Shown here: positions 55,556 through 63,825 of the stretch, one piece after another
Position numbering within the stretch: position 1 is the stretch's first letter
Layout: every line of letters starts with the position of its first letter
Assembly: GCA_913030605.1 (NCBI GenBank)
Contig: CAJWEZ010000012.1
Coordinates: forward strand, 18,539 to 82,538
DNA from: an uncultured Spirochaeta sp.
GTDB lineage: Bacteria; Spirochaetota; Spirochaetia; DSM-27196; Alkalispirochaetaceae
Direction: 5' to 3'
Length of the DNA: 64,000 nucleotides
Translations under genes and position numbers: made by a program
Notes under the pieces: generated by a model
What the model saw: only the letters and a program-made list of their open reading frames with translations
The model's database searches: none
Told to the model about the DNA's origin: nothing

Positions 55556-55975
55556 TTGGCTCCGACATCTGGAGGGAACGGCCTGTGGAACAGCCTGTTT
55601 GCGGCGAATCGATCCAACGATCGCTGGCTGCGGGCGCTCCTCGATCGGCTTCCCGTTGGCCTCATTGTATTTCGCATAACCGATTCCGGCCTTGCCTGCA
55701 CCGCAGTCAACCGACGCTTTGAGGAAATCGCAGGCGCCACAATCGACGATCTGGTGGACCGGGACATCGACGCAATTGGAGAACCCGTATCCACCGCCTG
55801 GCACGCGGCCTATGGCGAGCTCCGGCGCCGTGACGTACCCGACGCCGTTGTCACCCGCCACGACACACTTCCCTTCGGCAACGGTACGCCCCAGCGGTGC
55901 GTCTCGTCGATGTTCACGATCGACCAGGCCACCGTCGGTATCTGCATGACCCCCGTTCCGGAGGCGGACGCATGA
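55556..55975 (+). CDS. Small PAS-domain protein coupled to crcB
   Basis: 139 residues. A TTG start is preferred because GGAGGG ends 5 bases before it; a GTG two codons earlier lies on the ribosome site itself. It is a single PAS fold: LLDRLPVGLIVFRITDSGLA, NRRFEEIAGATIDDLVDRDI and TPQRCVSSMFTIDQATVGI. There is no output domain. The stop overlaps the CrcB ATG (ATGA), so the two are translated together, an unusual partner for a fluoride channel. It could be a sensor or scaffold, but that is inference. Confidence 0.75.
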   Translation: MAPTSGGNGLWNSLFAANRSNDRWLRALLDRLPVGLIVFRITDSGLACTAVNRRFEEIAGATIDDLVDRDIDAIGEPVSTAWHAAYGELRRRDVPDAVVTRHDTLPFGNGTPQRCVSSMFTIDQATVGICMTPVPEADA

Positions 55976-56367
55976 GTGCACTTCAGATCATGGCGGTCGC
56001 CATTGGAGGCGCCGCGGGCGCCGTGGGTCGTTTCGCGGTGTCCCATACAGTGGCCCAGAACATCGGCACCAGTTTTCCCTGGGGCACGGTCATCGTCAAC
56101 ATCGCCGGCGCGTTCATCCTCGGATTCCTGGTTGAGGCGGCGACCTGGGTAACCATCCCGCCGGTGATCCGGAGCGCGGTGGGCGTCGGGTTTCTCGGGG
56201 CGTTCACCACCTTTTCGACGTTTGCGGTCGAATCGCTTACGCTCTTCCGTGGCCAGCGGTGGGTGCAGGGCTTCGCGTACCTCGGCATGAACCTGGGCAT
56301 CGGCATCGCAGCTGCGGTCGCCGGTGTCCTCGCCGCGCGGGAACTCTTTCAGTTGATTCGGGGATAG
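55972..56367 (+). CDS. crcB: Fluoride channel CrcB/Fluc
   Basis: 131 residues, four helices. Fluc motifs are GGAAGAVGRFAVSHT, SFPWGTVIVNIAGAFILGFL (with the GTxxVN motif) and VGFLGAFTTFSTFAVESLTL, containing the pore Phe and Thr residues. It dimerises to form a double-barrelled fluoride exporter. A single crcB gene is present here, so a homodimer is expected. It is coupled to the PAS gene before it and followed by DUF190, a frequent neighbour. Confidence 0.95.
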   Translation: MSALQIMAVAIGGAAGAVGRFAVSHTVAQNIGTSFPWGTVIVNIAGAFILGFLVEAATWVTIPPVIRSAVGVGFLGAFTTFSTFAVESLTLFRGQRWVQGFAYLGMNLGIGIAAAVAGVLAARELFQLIRG

Positions 56368-56398
56368 CCCGCTGCAGGGCACCACAAGGAGCACAGGT

Positions 56399-56737
56399 AT
56401 GGAGAGCGAAACCAACGCTGACGTTGTCCGACTGCGGATCTATCTCAATGAACGACAACGGGTCCACGGGAAACCACTGTACGAGTTTCTCGTCCATGAG
56501 GCGCGGCGCATGCACATCGCCGGCGCAACCGTCGTACGCGGGGTACTCGGCTTTGGAGCCCGAAGCCACTGGCATGCGGCGTCCGTTCTCTCGCTCTCCG
56601 ACGACCTTCCCGTGGTTATCGACCTGGTCGACACGCGCGAGAAGCTGGACGCGTTTGTTCCGACGGTGCGGGACCACCTCGAGGACGGCATCGCGACGAT
56701 CGAACCGGTTACGGTGGTTGCGCGCGCTCCGGTCTGA
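56399..56737 (+). CDS. DUF190 domain protein
   Basis: 112 residues, full DUF190 family length: VRLRIYLNERQRVHGKPLYE, FLVHEARRMHIAGATVVRG, LGFGARSHWHAASVLSLSDD. It is a ferredoxin-like, PII-related small protein often encoded beside crcB; its role is unproven. It follows crcB by 31 bases with a ribosome site (AGGAGC). Confidence 0.93.
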   Translation: MESETNADVVRLRIYLNERQRVHGKPLYEFLVHEARRMHIAGATVVRGVLGFGARSHWHAASVLSLSDDLPVVIDLVDTREKLDAFVPTVRDHLEDGIATIEPVTVVARAPV

Positions 56738-56799
56738 CTGTCGTCCCGACGGCGGGGTCGGTGGCGGCATGAGACGTGGCCGCACGAGACGTGGCCGAT

Positions 56800-58038
56800 C
56801 TACCCGTCCGGCAACAGTCTCAGTTCCACACGGCGATTTCGCGCCCGTCCTTCCGGGGTAGCGTTGTCTCCGACGGGCTCACTGCCCCCGCGGCCTTCGT
56901 AGCGCAGTCGTCCTGGCGGGACACCGCGCTGGATCAGTGCCTCGGATATCCGTCGGGCCCGGGCGATCGACAGTTCGATCTGGCTCTCCACGGAGCCGAC
57001 ATCGGCGGTATGCCCCGTCACCAGTATCGTGCTCTCCCCGGCCTGGAGCAGGAGTTCGGCGATCGCGTCCAATCGACCGGCGTCGCCCGGGAGGAGCTCC
57101 GCCTCGTTGGCGACAAACTGCAGATTGCGAATGGATATGCGAACGCGATCGAGTTCATCCGTATCCACCGTGACGTCGGGAATGTCCGGTTCCTGCACCC
57201 GCGACCGAGCCGCCGGAGGCGTGCTGTGATACCAGGTCAGCACGAACCCGGCGCGTTCCTCGGCTTCAGCACCCGGAACACGGATCTGTTCCCGCAGGTC
57301 GGTCCGATGGAGCAGGGGCACCCCACCGCCGACCGGCAGGAGCAATGTCCCCTGATGACTCCCCCGAATCTCGATATCCCACGACGGCAGATCGTCGCGA
57401 TTGAACAGTCCCGCCGCGGGGTGTTCCTCAAGCTCAACCTCGTTCAGTGGCCAGCGCAGGGAGTACCCGAAATCGATCCGGACGGCGCTTTGCCCCTGAA
57501 ACGTTTCCGTTCCCCGGCGGTGATAGGCCACGTTCACCGGAAGACTCCGGATCGCTCCATCCGGTAGCTGAACACGCGCGACCGCCGGGGCCTCCCACCC
57601 GTCCCGAGAATCCGTCGGCACTGTGGGAAGCGCCTGCCACACCACCGGACCGGATACGCGCACCAGACGGGTGCCGTCGAAACGCACACGCAGCGATTCC
57701 CGTTCGTCGATCCGGCTCGCGACCGTCCGCAAGTCCCGCAGTGTATTTTCCGACGCCATGAACTCACCGCGGTACTCCCGACTCCCCGCCTGTGACGAGG
57801 ATGCGCCGGCGTCGGACGCTCCGGCGGAGTCCTCAACGAGCCAGGTTCGCGTTTCCCGCTGCACGTGGCCCTGGTAGCGACCGGCGCGACGGAGCGTGTA
57901 GTTGAACCGCTGCACGATCTCCAGATGCGAGCCCGGCAGGAGCGGGACCGATGGTGTCTGGGCGTGGACGGAGGCTCCCCCGGCCAGCACCAGAAGGACT
58001 GCCGGCCACAGGTTCGCCGCCCGGAGGGTGGCCCTCAT
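56800..58038 (-). CDS. OmpA-family protein with exported N-terminal domain
   Basis: 412 residues. Signal peptide LWPAVLLVLAGGASVHAQ. Residues ~35-280 have no family I recognise. The C-terminal ~110 residues form an OmpA peptidoglycan-binding domain: NLQFVANEAELLPGDAGRLD, VTGHTADVGSVESQIELSIA, RARRISEALIQRGVPPGRL, NRRVELRLLPDG. It is probably periplasmic or outer-membrane attached. It overlaps the serine acetyltransferase stop by 4 bases (ATGA), an odd operon partner. Confidence 0.9.
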   Translation of the reverse strand: MRATLRAANLWPAVLLVLAGGASVHAQTPSVPLLPGSHLEIVQRFNYTLRRAGRYQGHVQRETRTWLVEDSAGASDAGASSSQAGSREYRGEFMASENTLRDLRTVASRIDERESLRVRFDGTRLVRVSGPVVWQALPTVPTDSRDGWEAPAVARVQLPDGAIRSLPVNVAYHRRGTETFQGQSAVRIDFGYSLRWPLNEVELEEHPAAGLFNRDDLPSWDIEIRGSHQGTLLLPVGGGVPLLHRTDLREQIRVPGAEAEERAGFVLTWYHSTPPAARSRVQEPDIPDVTVDTDELDRVRISIRNLQFVANEAELLPGDAGRLDAIAELLLQAGESTILVTGHTADVGSVESQIELSIARARRISEALIQRGVPPGRLRYEGRGGSEPVGDNATPEGRARNRRVELRLLPDG

Positions 58039-58880
58039 CGCCGAAACCCTCCGTCGCCCGCTCCCTCACGCCCGGTCCGAACGCGAACCTCGGACGTCGT
58101 GTAGACGGTGGAGTACGGCTCGATGCTCGACGTGATCCATGCGTTGCCACCGATGATGCTGTCATGACCGATCACGGTATCACCGCCCAGAATCGTCGCG
58201 TTGCTGTATATGATAACCCGGTCCTCGATCGTCGGATGGCGTTTGGTTCTCTGCATCTCCTTGGCGACGCTCAGCGCACCGAGCGTCACACCCTGGTAGA
58301 GCTTCACATTGTCCCCGATGCGTGTGGTCTCCCCGATCACGATGCCGGTTGCGTGATCGATGAAGAATGAACGTCCGATCGTCGCTCCCGGGTGGATATC
58401 AACGCCGGTGCGGCGGTGGGCGTACTCTGTGATGATGCGCGGGAACACCGGCACCCCGGACCGATAGAAGCAGTGTGCAATCCGGTATGCGGCGATCGCA
58501 TAGAACCCGGGATACGCTGCAATCACCTCGTCGACGGACTCCGCCGCAGGGTCACCGGCGTGAATCGCCGCCGCATCCTCCTGGAGCATCCCGTACACCT
58601 TCGGCAGTGACTCCAGAAACGTGTCGGCAACCTCATCGACCGTGTTCGGCATGCGCGTTTCGAAGGGGACCAGCAGCTGCCTGAGCCGCCGTTCCACGCG
58701 GACGAGGCCCGCGGTTACCTCTTCCTCGGAGCCGTAGCGCTCGGTATCGGCAAAATGCGGAAACAGCAGTGACAGGAGTTCGTCAACGAAACGCTCGGTA
58801 CCCGGTCGTGACGGCAATCCCCGGCCATCGCGGCGCTGGCATGCATCCAGGGCGACGGCGAATTCGTGGAGGTCTCGCAT
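58035..58880 (-). CDS. cysE: Serine O-acetyltransferase (EpsC/CysE type)
   Basis: 281 residues. A helical N-terminal domain is followed by the left-handed beta-helix: AYRIAHCFYRSGVPVFPRII, GVDIHPGATIGRSFFIDHAT (catalytic His), GIVIGETTRIGDNVKLYQGV, TLGALSVA and RHPTIEDRVIIYSNATILGG. It makes O-acetylserine from serine and acetyl-CoA for cysteine synthesis. The length and the extended N-terminal part match the EpsC-type subgroup. No cysK is present nearby. Confidence 0.94.
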   Translation of the reverse strand: MRDLHEFAVALDACQRRDGRGLPSRPGTERFVDELLSLLFPHFADTERYGSEEEVTAGLVRVERRLRQLLVPFETRMPNTVDEVADTFLESLPKVYGMLQEDAAAIHAGDPAAESVDEVIAAYPGFYAIAAYRIAHCFYRSGVPVFPRIITEYAHRRTGVDIHPGATIGRSFFIDHATGIVIGETTRIGDNVKLYQGVTLGALSVAKEMQRTKRHPTIEDRVIIYSNATILGGDTVIGHDSIIGGNAWITSSIEPYSTVYTTSEVRVRTGREGAGDGGFRR

Positions 58881-58892
58881 ACCGCGAGGGTA

Positions 58893-59840
58893 CTACCTTT
58901 TGGCCGCCGCCGTCATGATCGTGCGAAACAACGTGTGCCGCGTCTGTTCCGGCAGGTGGTCAAACTGGAGATGGAGGATCCGCCCTCCCCGCGAGGTGCG
59001 CACCACCCTGCCGGGCAGCACCATGGGGGTCCCGTTGTGCGGTGCCGTCACCGTGATGGTCCCGCCGCCGGCAAACGCACGCCTGGGATTGCGGACCGCG
59101 GCTCCCCCGATGCTGAGATCGACGGTCCGTGCGGTGTGGAGGCTTCCGTCGCCCGCCTGGAGTTCAACCTCCACCTCGATCGGGTGGCGACGGTGGGCGC
59201 GCCGTTGTACCTGTTCGATCCGGTCGGTGTGGTCGAGGTGTATCACCTTCCCCGAGGAGCCGCGGACCGTCGTCGAAAAACGGAACAGCCCCTGGTTGCT
59301 GTTGCAGACGACGTCGAGCCGGGTGCCGGCGCCGAACGCGGTCTGTCCGCGGCGCAGCCGGACACGCAGTGTTTCCGGGTGAACCACGGCGATCGACCCT
59401 GCGCCACTGTTCATGGCATCGTCGGCGACTGAGACCTCAACACCCGCGGAAAGCTTGAGCGTGCTCATGGCGTCGCTTGAGATGCGGTCCACGGCAAAGC
59501 CCGCCCGACGCGCGAGGCTGAGGAGCTCCGCCTCCCCGGCGACTCCTTCCCGAATCGCCCGACGGGCGACCCGAAGGAACAGCGGCTGGTCCTCCATGAG
59601 CCGATGTCGCGCAGCGGGGTTTCGCAGCAGCCACCCCAGACGCGACAGCACGCGTTCCTCGTCGGCGCTGAGCGACGGTCCACGACCCCGCAGAGACAGC
59701 GGTTTCGCGTGCCGGCGACGGCGCGCCTCCTCCGCCAGGCGGCGGCGACGATGCTCCATCGACGCCAGAAGGAAGAGAACAACAAATACAATTCCACCCA
59801 GTATTGCGAAATCCGAAAAAGAGCCGGTTGAACCAAACAT
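58893..59840 (-). CDS. Membrane-anchored PilZ-domain protein
   Basis: 315 residues. The N-terminal helix FAILGGIVFVVLFLLASMEH is followed by an Arg-rich segment (HRRRRLAEEARRRRHAKPL) and a helical middle. A PilZ domain follows: RRAHRRHPIEVEVELQAGD supplies the RxxxR cyclic-di-GMP motif and TVDLSIGGAAVRNPRRA the D/NxSxxG motif. The preceding strand region resembles the YcgR-N domain. It is probably a cyclic-di-GMP receptor acting at the membrane. It ends 12 bases before the serine acetyltransferase start. Confidence 0.85.
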   Translation of the reverse strand: MFGSTGSFSDFAILGGIVFVVLFLLASMEHRRRRLAEEARRRRHAKPLSLRGRGPSLSADEERVLSRLGWLLRNPAARHRLMEDQPLFLRVARRAIREGVAGEAELLSLARRAGFAVDRISSDAMSTLKLSAGVEVSVADDAMNSGAGSIAVVHPETLRVRLRRGQTAFGAGTRLDVVCNSNQGLFRFSTTVRGSSGKVIHLDHTDRIEQVQRRAHRRHPIEVEVELQAGDGSLHTARTVDLSIGGAAVRNPRRAFAGGGTITVTAPHNGTPMVLPGRVVRTSRGGRILHLQFDHLPEQTRHTLFRTIMTAAAKR

Positions 59841-59871
59841 TTTCTACACGATAGCATAGTTTCTCCTCCTG

Positions 59872-59898
59872 TTGCAGCACAAATTCCCGTGGTATTAT
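59872..59898 (+). promoter_or_regulatory. Possible promoter for a leaderless DUF1576 transcript
   Basis: TTGCAG (59872-59877) and TATTAT (59893-59898) are separated by 15 bases, shorter than ideal. Transcription would start about 59905-59907, at the GTG (59907) that begins the predicted protein. No ribosome site precedes that GTG. Confidence 0.35.
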
Positions 59899-59906
59899 TC
59901 CGTCCT

Positions 59907-61181
59907 GTGAAACGACCGGAACCCCATCGAGCGCTTGGTGCAGTGATCTGGATACTGATTCTCGCGGCGGGTGTCTCGGGGATTCTGATCGGGGGCCGCA
60001 GTGCCGTGACCGGGTTCCTGTCCCTCCAGTACCACCCTGCCCGGCTGCTCCAGGACTTCGCGGCCAGCGTCGGCGTCGGTGGCGCCCTGCTCAACGCGGG
60101 ACTCGTGGCGGCGCTGGGCCTGGGCCTCGTACATCTCGCCGGTATCCAGCTGTCGGGACCGACCCTCGCGGCTGTGTTCACGATGTTCGGATTCGGATTG
60201 TTCGGCAAGACACCACTGAACGCGGCTCCGATTATCGCCGGCGTCGCCGTTGCCGCGCGTCTGGCAGACCGCCGTTTCGGGGAGTACATCCTCATCGCGT
60301 TGTTCGGTACCGCCCTGGGACCAATCGTCTCCCTGGTGGCGGCCGAACTTGTTCCCGGCGGTATCGGCCTCGCGACGCTGGCAGCGATTCTCGCGGGGCT
60401 CGCCACGGGCGTGGTCCTGCCGGCGGTTGCGATCGCCATGCTTCGCCTGCACCAGGGGTACAGCCTGTACAACGTCGGACTCACCAGCGGCATGGTGGCG
60501 GTGTTCGTTGCCGCGGGGGTTCGTGCCGCGCACCCCGACCTCCCGCCTGTCGGGGTGTGGGACCCTGCCGGGACCCCCGTCCTGGAAGGAGCCGTCGTCA
60601 TTACCTCCGTGGTGCTGGTACTGGCGGGTATGGTGCTCGGCGGTCACGGCACTCTCCGGAGAACGTACGGTCTGCTTGCCTTCGACGGTCGTCTGCCCTC
60701 GGACTTCTGTGATCTTGCCTCGGTGGATGCGGCGCTGGTGAACATGGGGGCGATGGGAATCGCCTCGTGGGCCGTCGTCCGGGGGCTTGCGGCACCGATG
60801 AACGCCGCAGTGGCCGGAGCGGTGTTCACGGTCATCGGGTTCGCCGCCTTCGGAAAGCACCCGCGAAACAGCTGGCCCGTGGTGGCCGGTGTCATCCTTA
60901 CGGCGATCGTCTTCGGGAAACCGCTCACCGATCCCGGGGTGATTCTCGCTGCACTCTTTGTTACCACCCTCGCCCCGGTGGCGGGGCAGTTCGGACCGGT
61001 GGTCGGCATCCTTGCCGGCGCTGCGCATCTGCTGCTGGTTCTGCAGACCGGCGCGTGGCACGCCGGCATGACGCTCTACAACAACGGGTTTGCCGCCGGC
61101 CTGGTCGCCACGATGGTCGTCGCGATCGTGGAATGGTATCAGGCCAACGTGAGCCAGCGCGACAGGAGATTCACACGATGA
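59907..61181 (+). CDS. DUF1576 multi-pass membrane protein
   Basis: 424 residues from the GTG at 59907; a GTG six codons upstream is the alternative. It matches the DUF1576 family: about 12 hydrophobic helices arranged as two similar halves. Each half has FGKTPLNAAPIIAG / FGKHPRNSWPVVAG and YNVGLTSGMVA / YNNGFAAGLVA. The repeated FGK.P and YN.G motifs suggest an inverted or direct repeat transporter. The substrate is unknown. The stop overlaps the next ATG (ATGA), so the small protein behind it is probably a partner. Confidence 0.85.
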   Translation: MKRPEPHRALGAVIWILILAAGVSGILIGGRSAVTGFLSLQYHPARLLQDFAASVGVGGALLNAGLVAALGLGLVHLAGIQLSGPTLAAVFTMFGFGLFGKTPLNAAPIIAGVAVAARLADRRFGEYILIALFGTALGPIVSLVAAELVPGGIGLATLAAILAGLATGVVLPAVAIAMLRLHQGYSLYNVGLTSGMVAVFVAAGVRAAHPDLPPVGVWDPAGTPVLEGAVVITSVVLVLAGMVLGGHGTLRRTYGLLAFDGRLPSDFCDLASVDAALVNMGAMGIASWAVVRGLAAPMNAAVAGAVFTVIGFAAFGKHPRNSWPVVAGVILTAIVFGKPLTDPGVILAALFVTTLAPVAGQFGPVVGILAGAAHLLLVLQTGAWHAGMTLYNNGFAAGLVATMVVAIVEWYQANVSQRDRRFTR

Positions 61182-61561
61182 AACACAAGGATTTCGTACT
61201 CCACCTTATTGGCGAGGCGGCGCATTTCATGCTCGACAGCGACCCCATGCGGATGGTGATTTCTCTCCACCAGGAGGAGGACGGCCTGCATCTGGCGATC
61301 CTCGACGATACCCGCCGCGGTGAGGCCGAGCTGCAGCGCATCCGTACGGACCTCAACAACGCCCGCCGTCCAGAACTCGCCGGCTACTACGGGAGTATGG
61401 CAGGTTCCGATGTACTCGGGTCCGCCCGATTGAACCTCATCGGATGGCAGATCAAACACGCCGACGTGTCCGCCACCGACAGCGGCACCCGGATCGATCT
61501 GTGGCTCGGAGGCGATCGCTTCAATCCCGCGGCGTTTTCGATCCCCGAGGGAACGGACTAG
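61178..61561 (+). CDS. Small protein coupled to DUF1576, possible GHKL-ATPase-like fold
   Basis: 127 residues. No family recognised with certainty. The order of strands and helices (MVISLHQEEDGLHLAILDD, LGSARLNLIGWQIKHADV, GTRIDLWLGGDRFNP) is reminiscent of the small GHKL ATPase fold of anti-sigma factors, but the Asn and glycine boxes are not convincing. Its ATG overlaps the DUF1576 stop, and its own stop overlaps the opposing Aat-like gene's stop by 4 bases. Confidence 0.65.
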   Translation: MKHKDFVLHLIGEAAHFMLDSDPMRMVISLHQEEDGLHLAILDDTRRGEAELQRIRTDLNNARRPELAGYYGSMAGSDVLGSARLNLIGWQIKHADVSATDSGTRIDLWLGGDRFNPAAFSIPEGTD

Positions 61562-62334
61562 ACATCGCCAGTCGTTCGCGGCGCGGCCCGTTTTTCGGCC
61601 CGTTCCGCGGCCCGCGCCGCATCCACGAGGGTTCCGGCGGACTGCCATCGCCCCGACACCGGCAGATCCGGGCAGGACAGCCCGGCGGCGGTACTGTACT
61701 GCCCGAGGAACTCCTGCCGCGGCAGCAGGCGGGCGCCAAGGCGCCGTTTGTACTCGATATCCATTCCCAGATCCCACATCGCGCAGCCTCCGTCGGCAAG
61801 GATTCGCGCCCACGCCACCATCTGCACCCAGCCGGCGCCGTTTCGGAAATGGGCTCCGGACAGGCTCGTATACACCGATCCCACCAGGTACCCCAGTTCT
61901 GAGGCCACCCGGGTCCCCGCTCCGTCGTATACCTCGATGCTGAGCACCCGGAACCCGTCGGCCCCGCCCACCCAGTGCAGAAACGCCGCCGAAAGCGCCG
62001 GTGAGAGCCACGAATCGGTGTGGTGCCGCTGAATATCCCGCAGAACGCCGGTCGGGTCGCGGTCGATCACCACCGACAACCCGCGGGCGTAGCGCGGGAC
62101 GTTTCGCGGCACGTGCACCCGCCGCGGGTCGAGGACCGCACGCTCGCGGTGACATTTGACCAGCACCACCTCCGGGCCGTCGGCTCCTGGACTCATGGGC
62201 AGATAGCCATGGCGACACACCGCCGCTACCGTGGTCGCGTCGACCGGCCGCATGGCGGCAAACTCCTCATCCGGTTCCAGGAGCTGCGGGACAAGAGGCA
62301 GGTAGGCAGGGTCGTCGAAGAGCGGAATCGGCAT
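61558..62334 (-). CDS. aat: Divergent leucyl/phenylalanyl-tRNA-protein transferase-like protein
   Basis: 258 residues. Aat-like features: TDSWLSPALSAAFLHWVGG, FRVLSIEVYDGAGTRVASEL, GYLVGSVYTSLSGAHF and KRRLGARLLPRQEFLGQY. The usual GESMFSR..ASK and IDCQ motifs are replaced (FRNGAGWVQMVAWARIL; MWDLGMDIEYK), so catalysis by the E. coli mechanism is uncertain. If active it adds Leu/Phe to proteins for N-end-rule degradation. The gene lies 6 bases after the proton-pump subunit gene and overlaps the converging small gene by 4 bases. Confidence 0.7.
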   Translation of the reverse strand: MPIPLFDDPAYLPLVPQLLEPDEEFAAMRPVDATTVAAVCRHGYLPMSPGADGPEVVLVKCHRERAVLDPRRVHVPRNVPRYARGLSVVIDRDPTGVLRDIQRHHTDSWLSPALSAAFLHWVGGADGFRVLSIEVYDGAGTRVASELGYLVGSVYTSLSGAHFRNGAGWVQMVAWARILADGGCAMWDLGMDIEYKRRLGARLLPRQEFLGQYSTAAGLSCPDLPVSGRWQSAGTLVDAARAAERAEKRAAPRTTGDV

Positions 62335-62340
62335 CGACGA

Positions 62341-63825
62341 TTATCCGGCCGCCAGCAGCGGTACAAGTGCAAATAGGACGAGGCCACCGACGAAGAACAC
62401 GAGCACCGTCCCCAGCTGCGGAGCCACGGCGGAGATCCGCTCGCCGATTCGACGCCCCGGCGGCGAGAGTACGAGAGCCGCGAGAATCGCCCCCAGTCCT
62501 ACGGTCAGGACTGTGTCCACGAGTCCTGATGGCCGGTACACGTCCGGTATCTCCGCCGGTGCCCCCACAAGACGGGCGGCCCCCCCGGCAAGCTGTGGTC
62601 CCACCACTCCGGTACCCACGACAAGTATGAGCAGAACCGCCACGGCGGCCCCCTCCGCTACCGGGAGCCGCATGCCGGTGGGCACGCCTCCCGACTGCCG
62701 CCCGTCTGCAGCGTTCCGCCCGTCGGCCACGGCGTACTCGCCGCGGGGTGCCGGGAGCAGAACGCGCGAGAGCTTCAGAAACGAAGCCACGGTCCCCACC
62801 GCGGCGATGCGCAGCAGAAGGTATGCGGGAGACCCGTACATCGCCGCCGACACCAGACGTTTACTCACGAACCCGTTCATCGGAGGAATCCCCGATATCG
62901 CCGCGGCGCCGACAACGAGACCGACCGCCAGGAGCGGGGCCCCGCGGGCGACCCCGCGCATTCTGAAGACGTCCCGGGATCCGCTGCGCTCGATCGCGAT
63001 TCCCACGACCAGGAAGAGCAGCGCCTTGAACAGCGCGTGGCTCACCGCGTGGCCGTACGCCGCCGTGGCGGCCAGGGCGTCGGCGGCGCCCCAGGCTGCG
63101 AGGATGAATCCCATCTGGGAAATCGAGTGAAACGCAAGAAGCCGCTTTGCGTCGTGCTGTGCCAGGGCCCACACCACCGCGACCAGTGCGGTAATCGCGC
63201 CGAGCCACACAAAGAGCGGCTGCAACGCCACGGCACGGAATGCAACCACGATCCGAACCATCGCCAGAAAGGAGATCTTGATCAGAACCCCCGACAGGAG
63301 TGCAGATACGGGGTGCGGTGCCCACGCGTGGGCCTCCGGCAGCCAGGTGTGGAACGGAACGAAGGCAGTGCGCACACCGATCCCCACACAGAGCGCCGCC
63401 ACCGCCGACGCAGCGACACGAGGCGTCCAGGACGCCGACGCGCCGCGAGTGATCGTCAGAAGCGAAAGCGTGCCCAGGTCGCGGTACACCAGAAACACAC
63501 CGAGGAGAAAAAACAGAATACCGACCGAGCTCAGAAACAGGTACTTGAGGCTTGCCAAAAGGCCCTGCGCCGTTCGTTCCCAGGCGATGAGGACGTAGAC
63601 ACCGATCGCCACGATCTCGAAGCTGACGAACATCGTGAACAGGTCCGTGGTCACCACGACACTCTGCATGCCGGCGGCGGTCATCAGCAGAAAGAACTGG
63701 TAGGTCGCGTCGAACCGGCGGTGTGGAAGCGAGGCCACAGCCACGATCGCGGTGATCACCATGATGACCCAGACCTCCGTCAAGCATGCGCTGGCTTGGT
63801 CAACGGTTTCCCAGATGGGGTTCAT
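62341..63825 (-). CDS. Proton-conducting membrane subunit (NuoN/MrpD-like), probably missing its true N-terminus
   Basis: 494 residues as read, 12-14 helices, proton-antiporter M domain: TTDLFTMFVSFEIVAIGVYV, FHTWLPEAHAWAPHPVSALL, DAKRLLAFHSISQMGFIL (Lys in the channel) and ISGIPPMNGFVSKRLV. Members usually have two or more helices before DLFTMFVSFE than are present here. The first ~17 residues (MNPIWETVDQASACLTE) are antisense to another NADH-dehydrogenase-like frame. The real gene therefore appears cut at about 63775. It could belong to an Mrp antiporter, a hydrogenase or complex I; context is missing. Confidence 0.8.
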   Translation of the reverse strand: MNPIWETVDQASACLTEVWVIMVITAIVAVASLPHRRFDATYQFFLLMTAAGMQSVVVTTDLFTMFVSFEIVAIGVYVLIAWERTAQGLLASLKYLFLSSVGILFFLLGVFLVYRDLGTLSLLTITRGASASWTPRVAASAVAALCVGIGVRTAFVPFHTWLPEAHAWAPHPVSALLSGVLIKISFLAMVRIVVAFRAVALQPLFVWLGAITALVAVVWALAQHDAKRLLAFHSISQMGFILAAWGAADALAATAAYGHAVSHALFKALLFLVVGIAIERSGSRDVFRMRGVARGAPLLAVGLVVGAAAISGIPPMNGFVSKRLVSAAMYGSPAYLLLRIAAVGTVASFLKLSRVLLPAPRGEYAVADGRNAADGRQSGGVPTGMRLPVAEGAAVAVLLILVVGTGVVGPQLAGGAARLVGAPAEIPDVYRPSGLVDTVLTVGLGAILAALVLSPPGRRIGERISAVAPQLGTVLVFFVGGLVLFALVPLLAAG

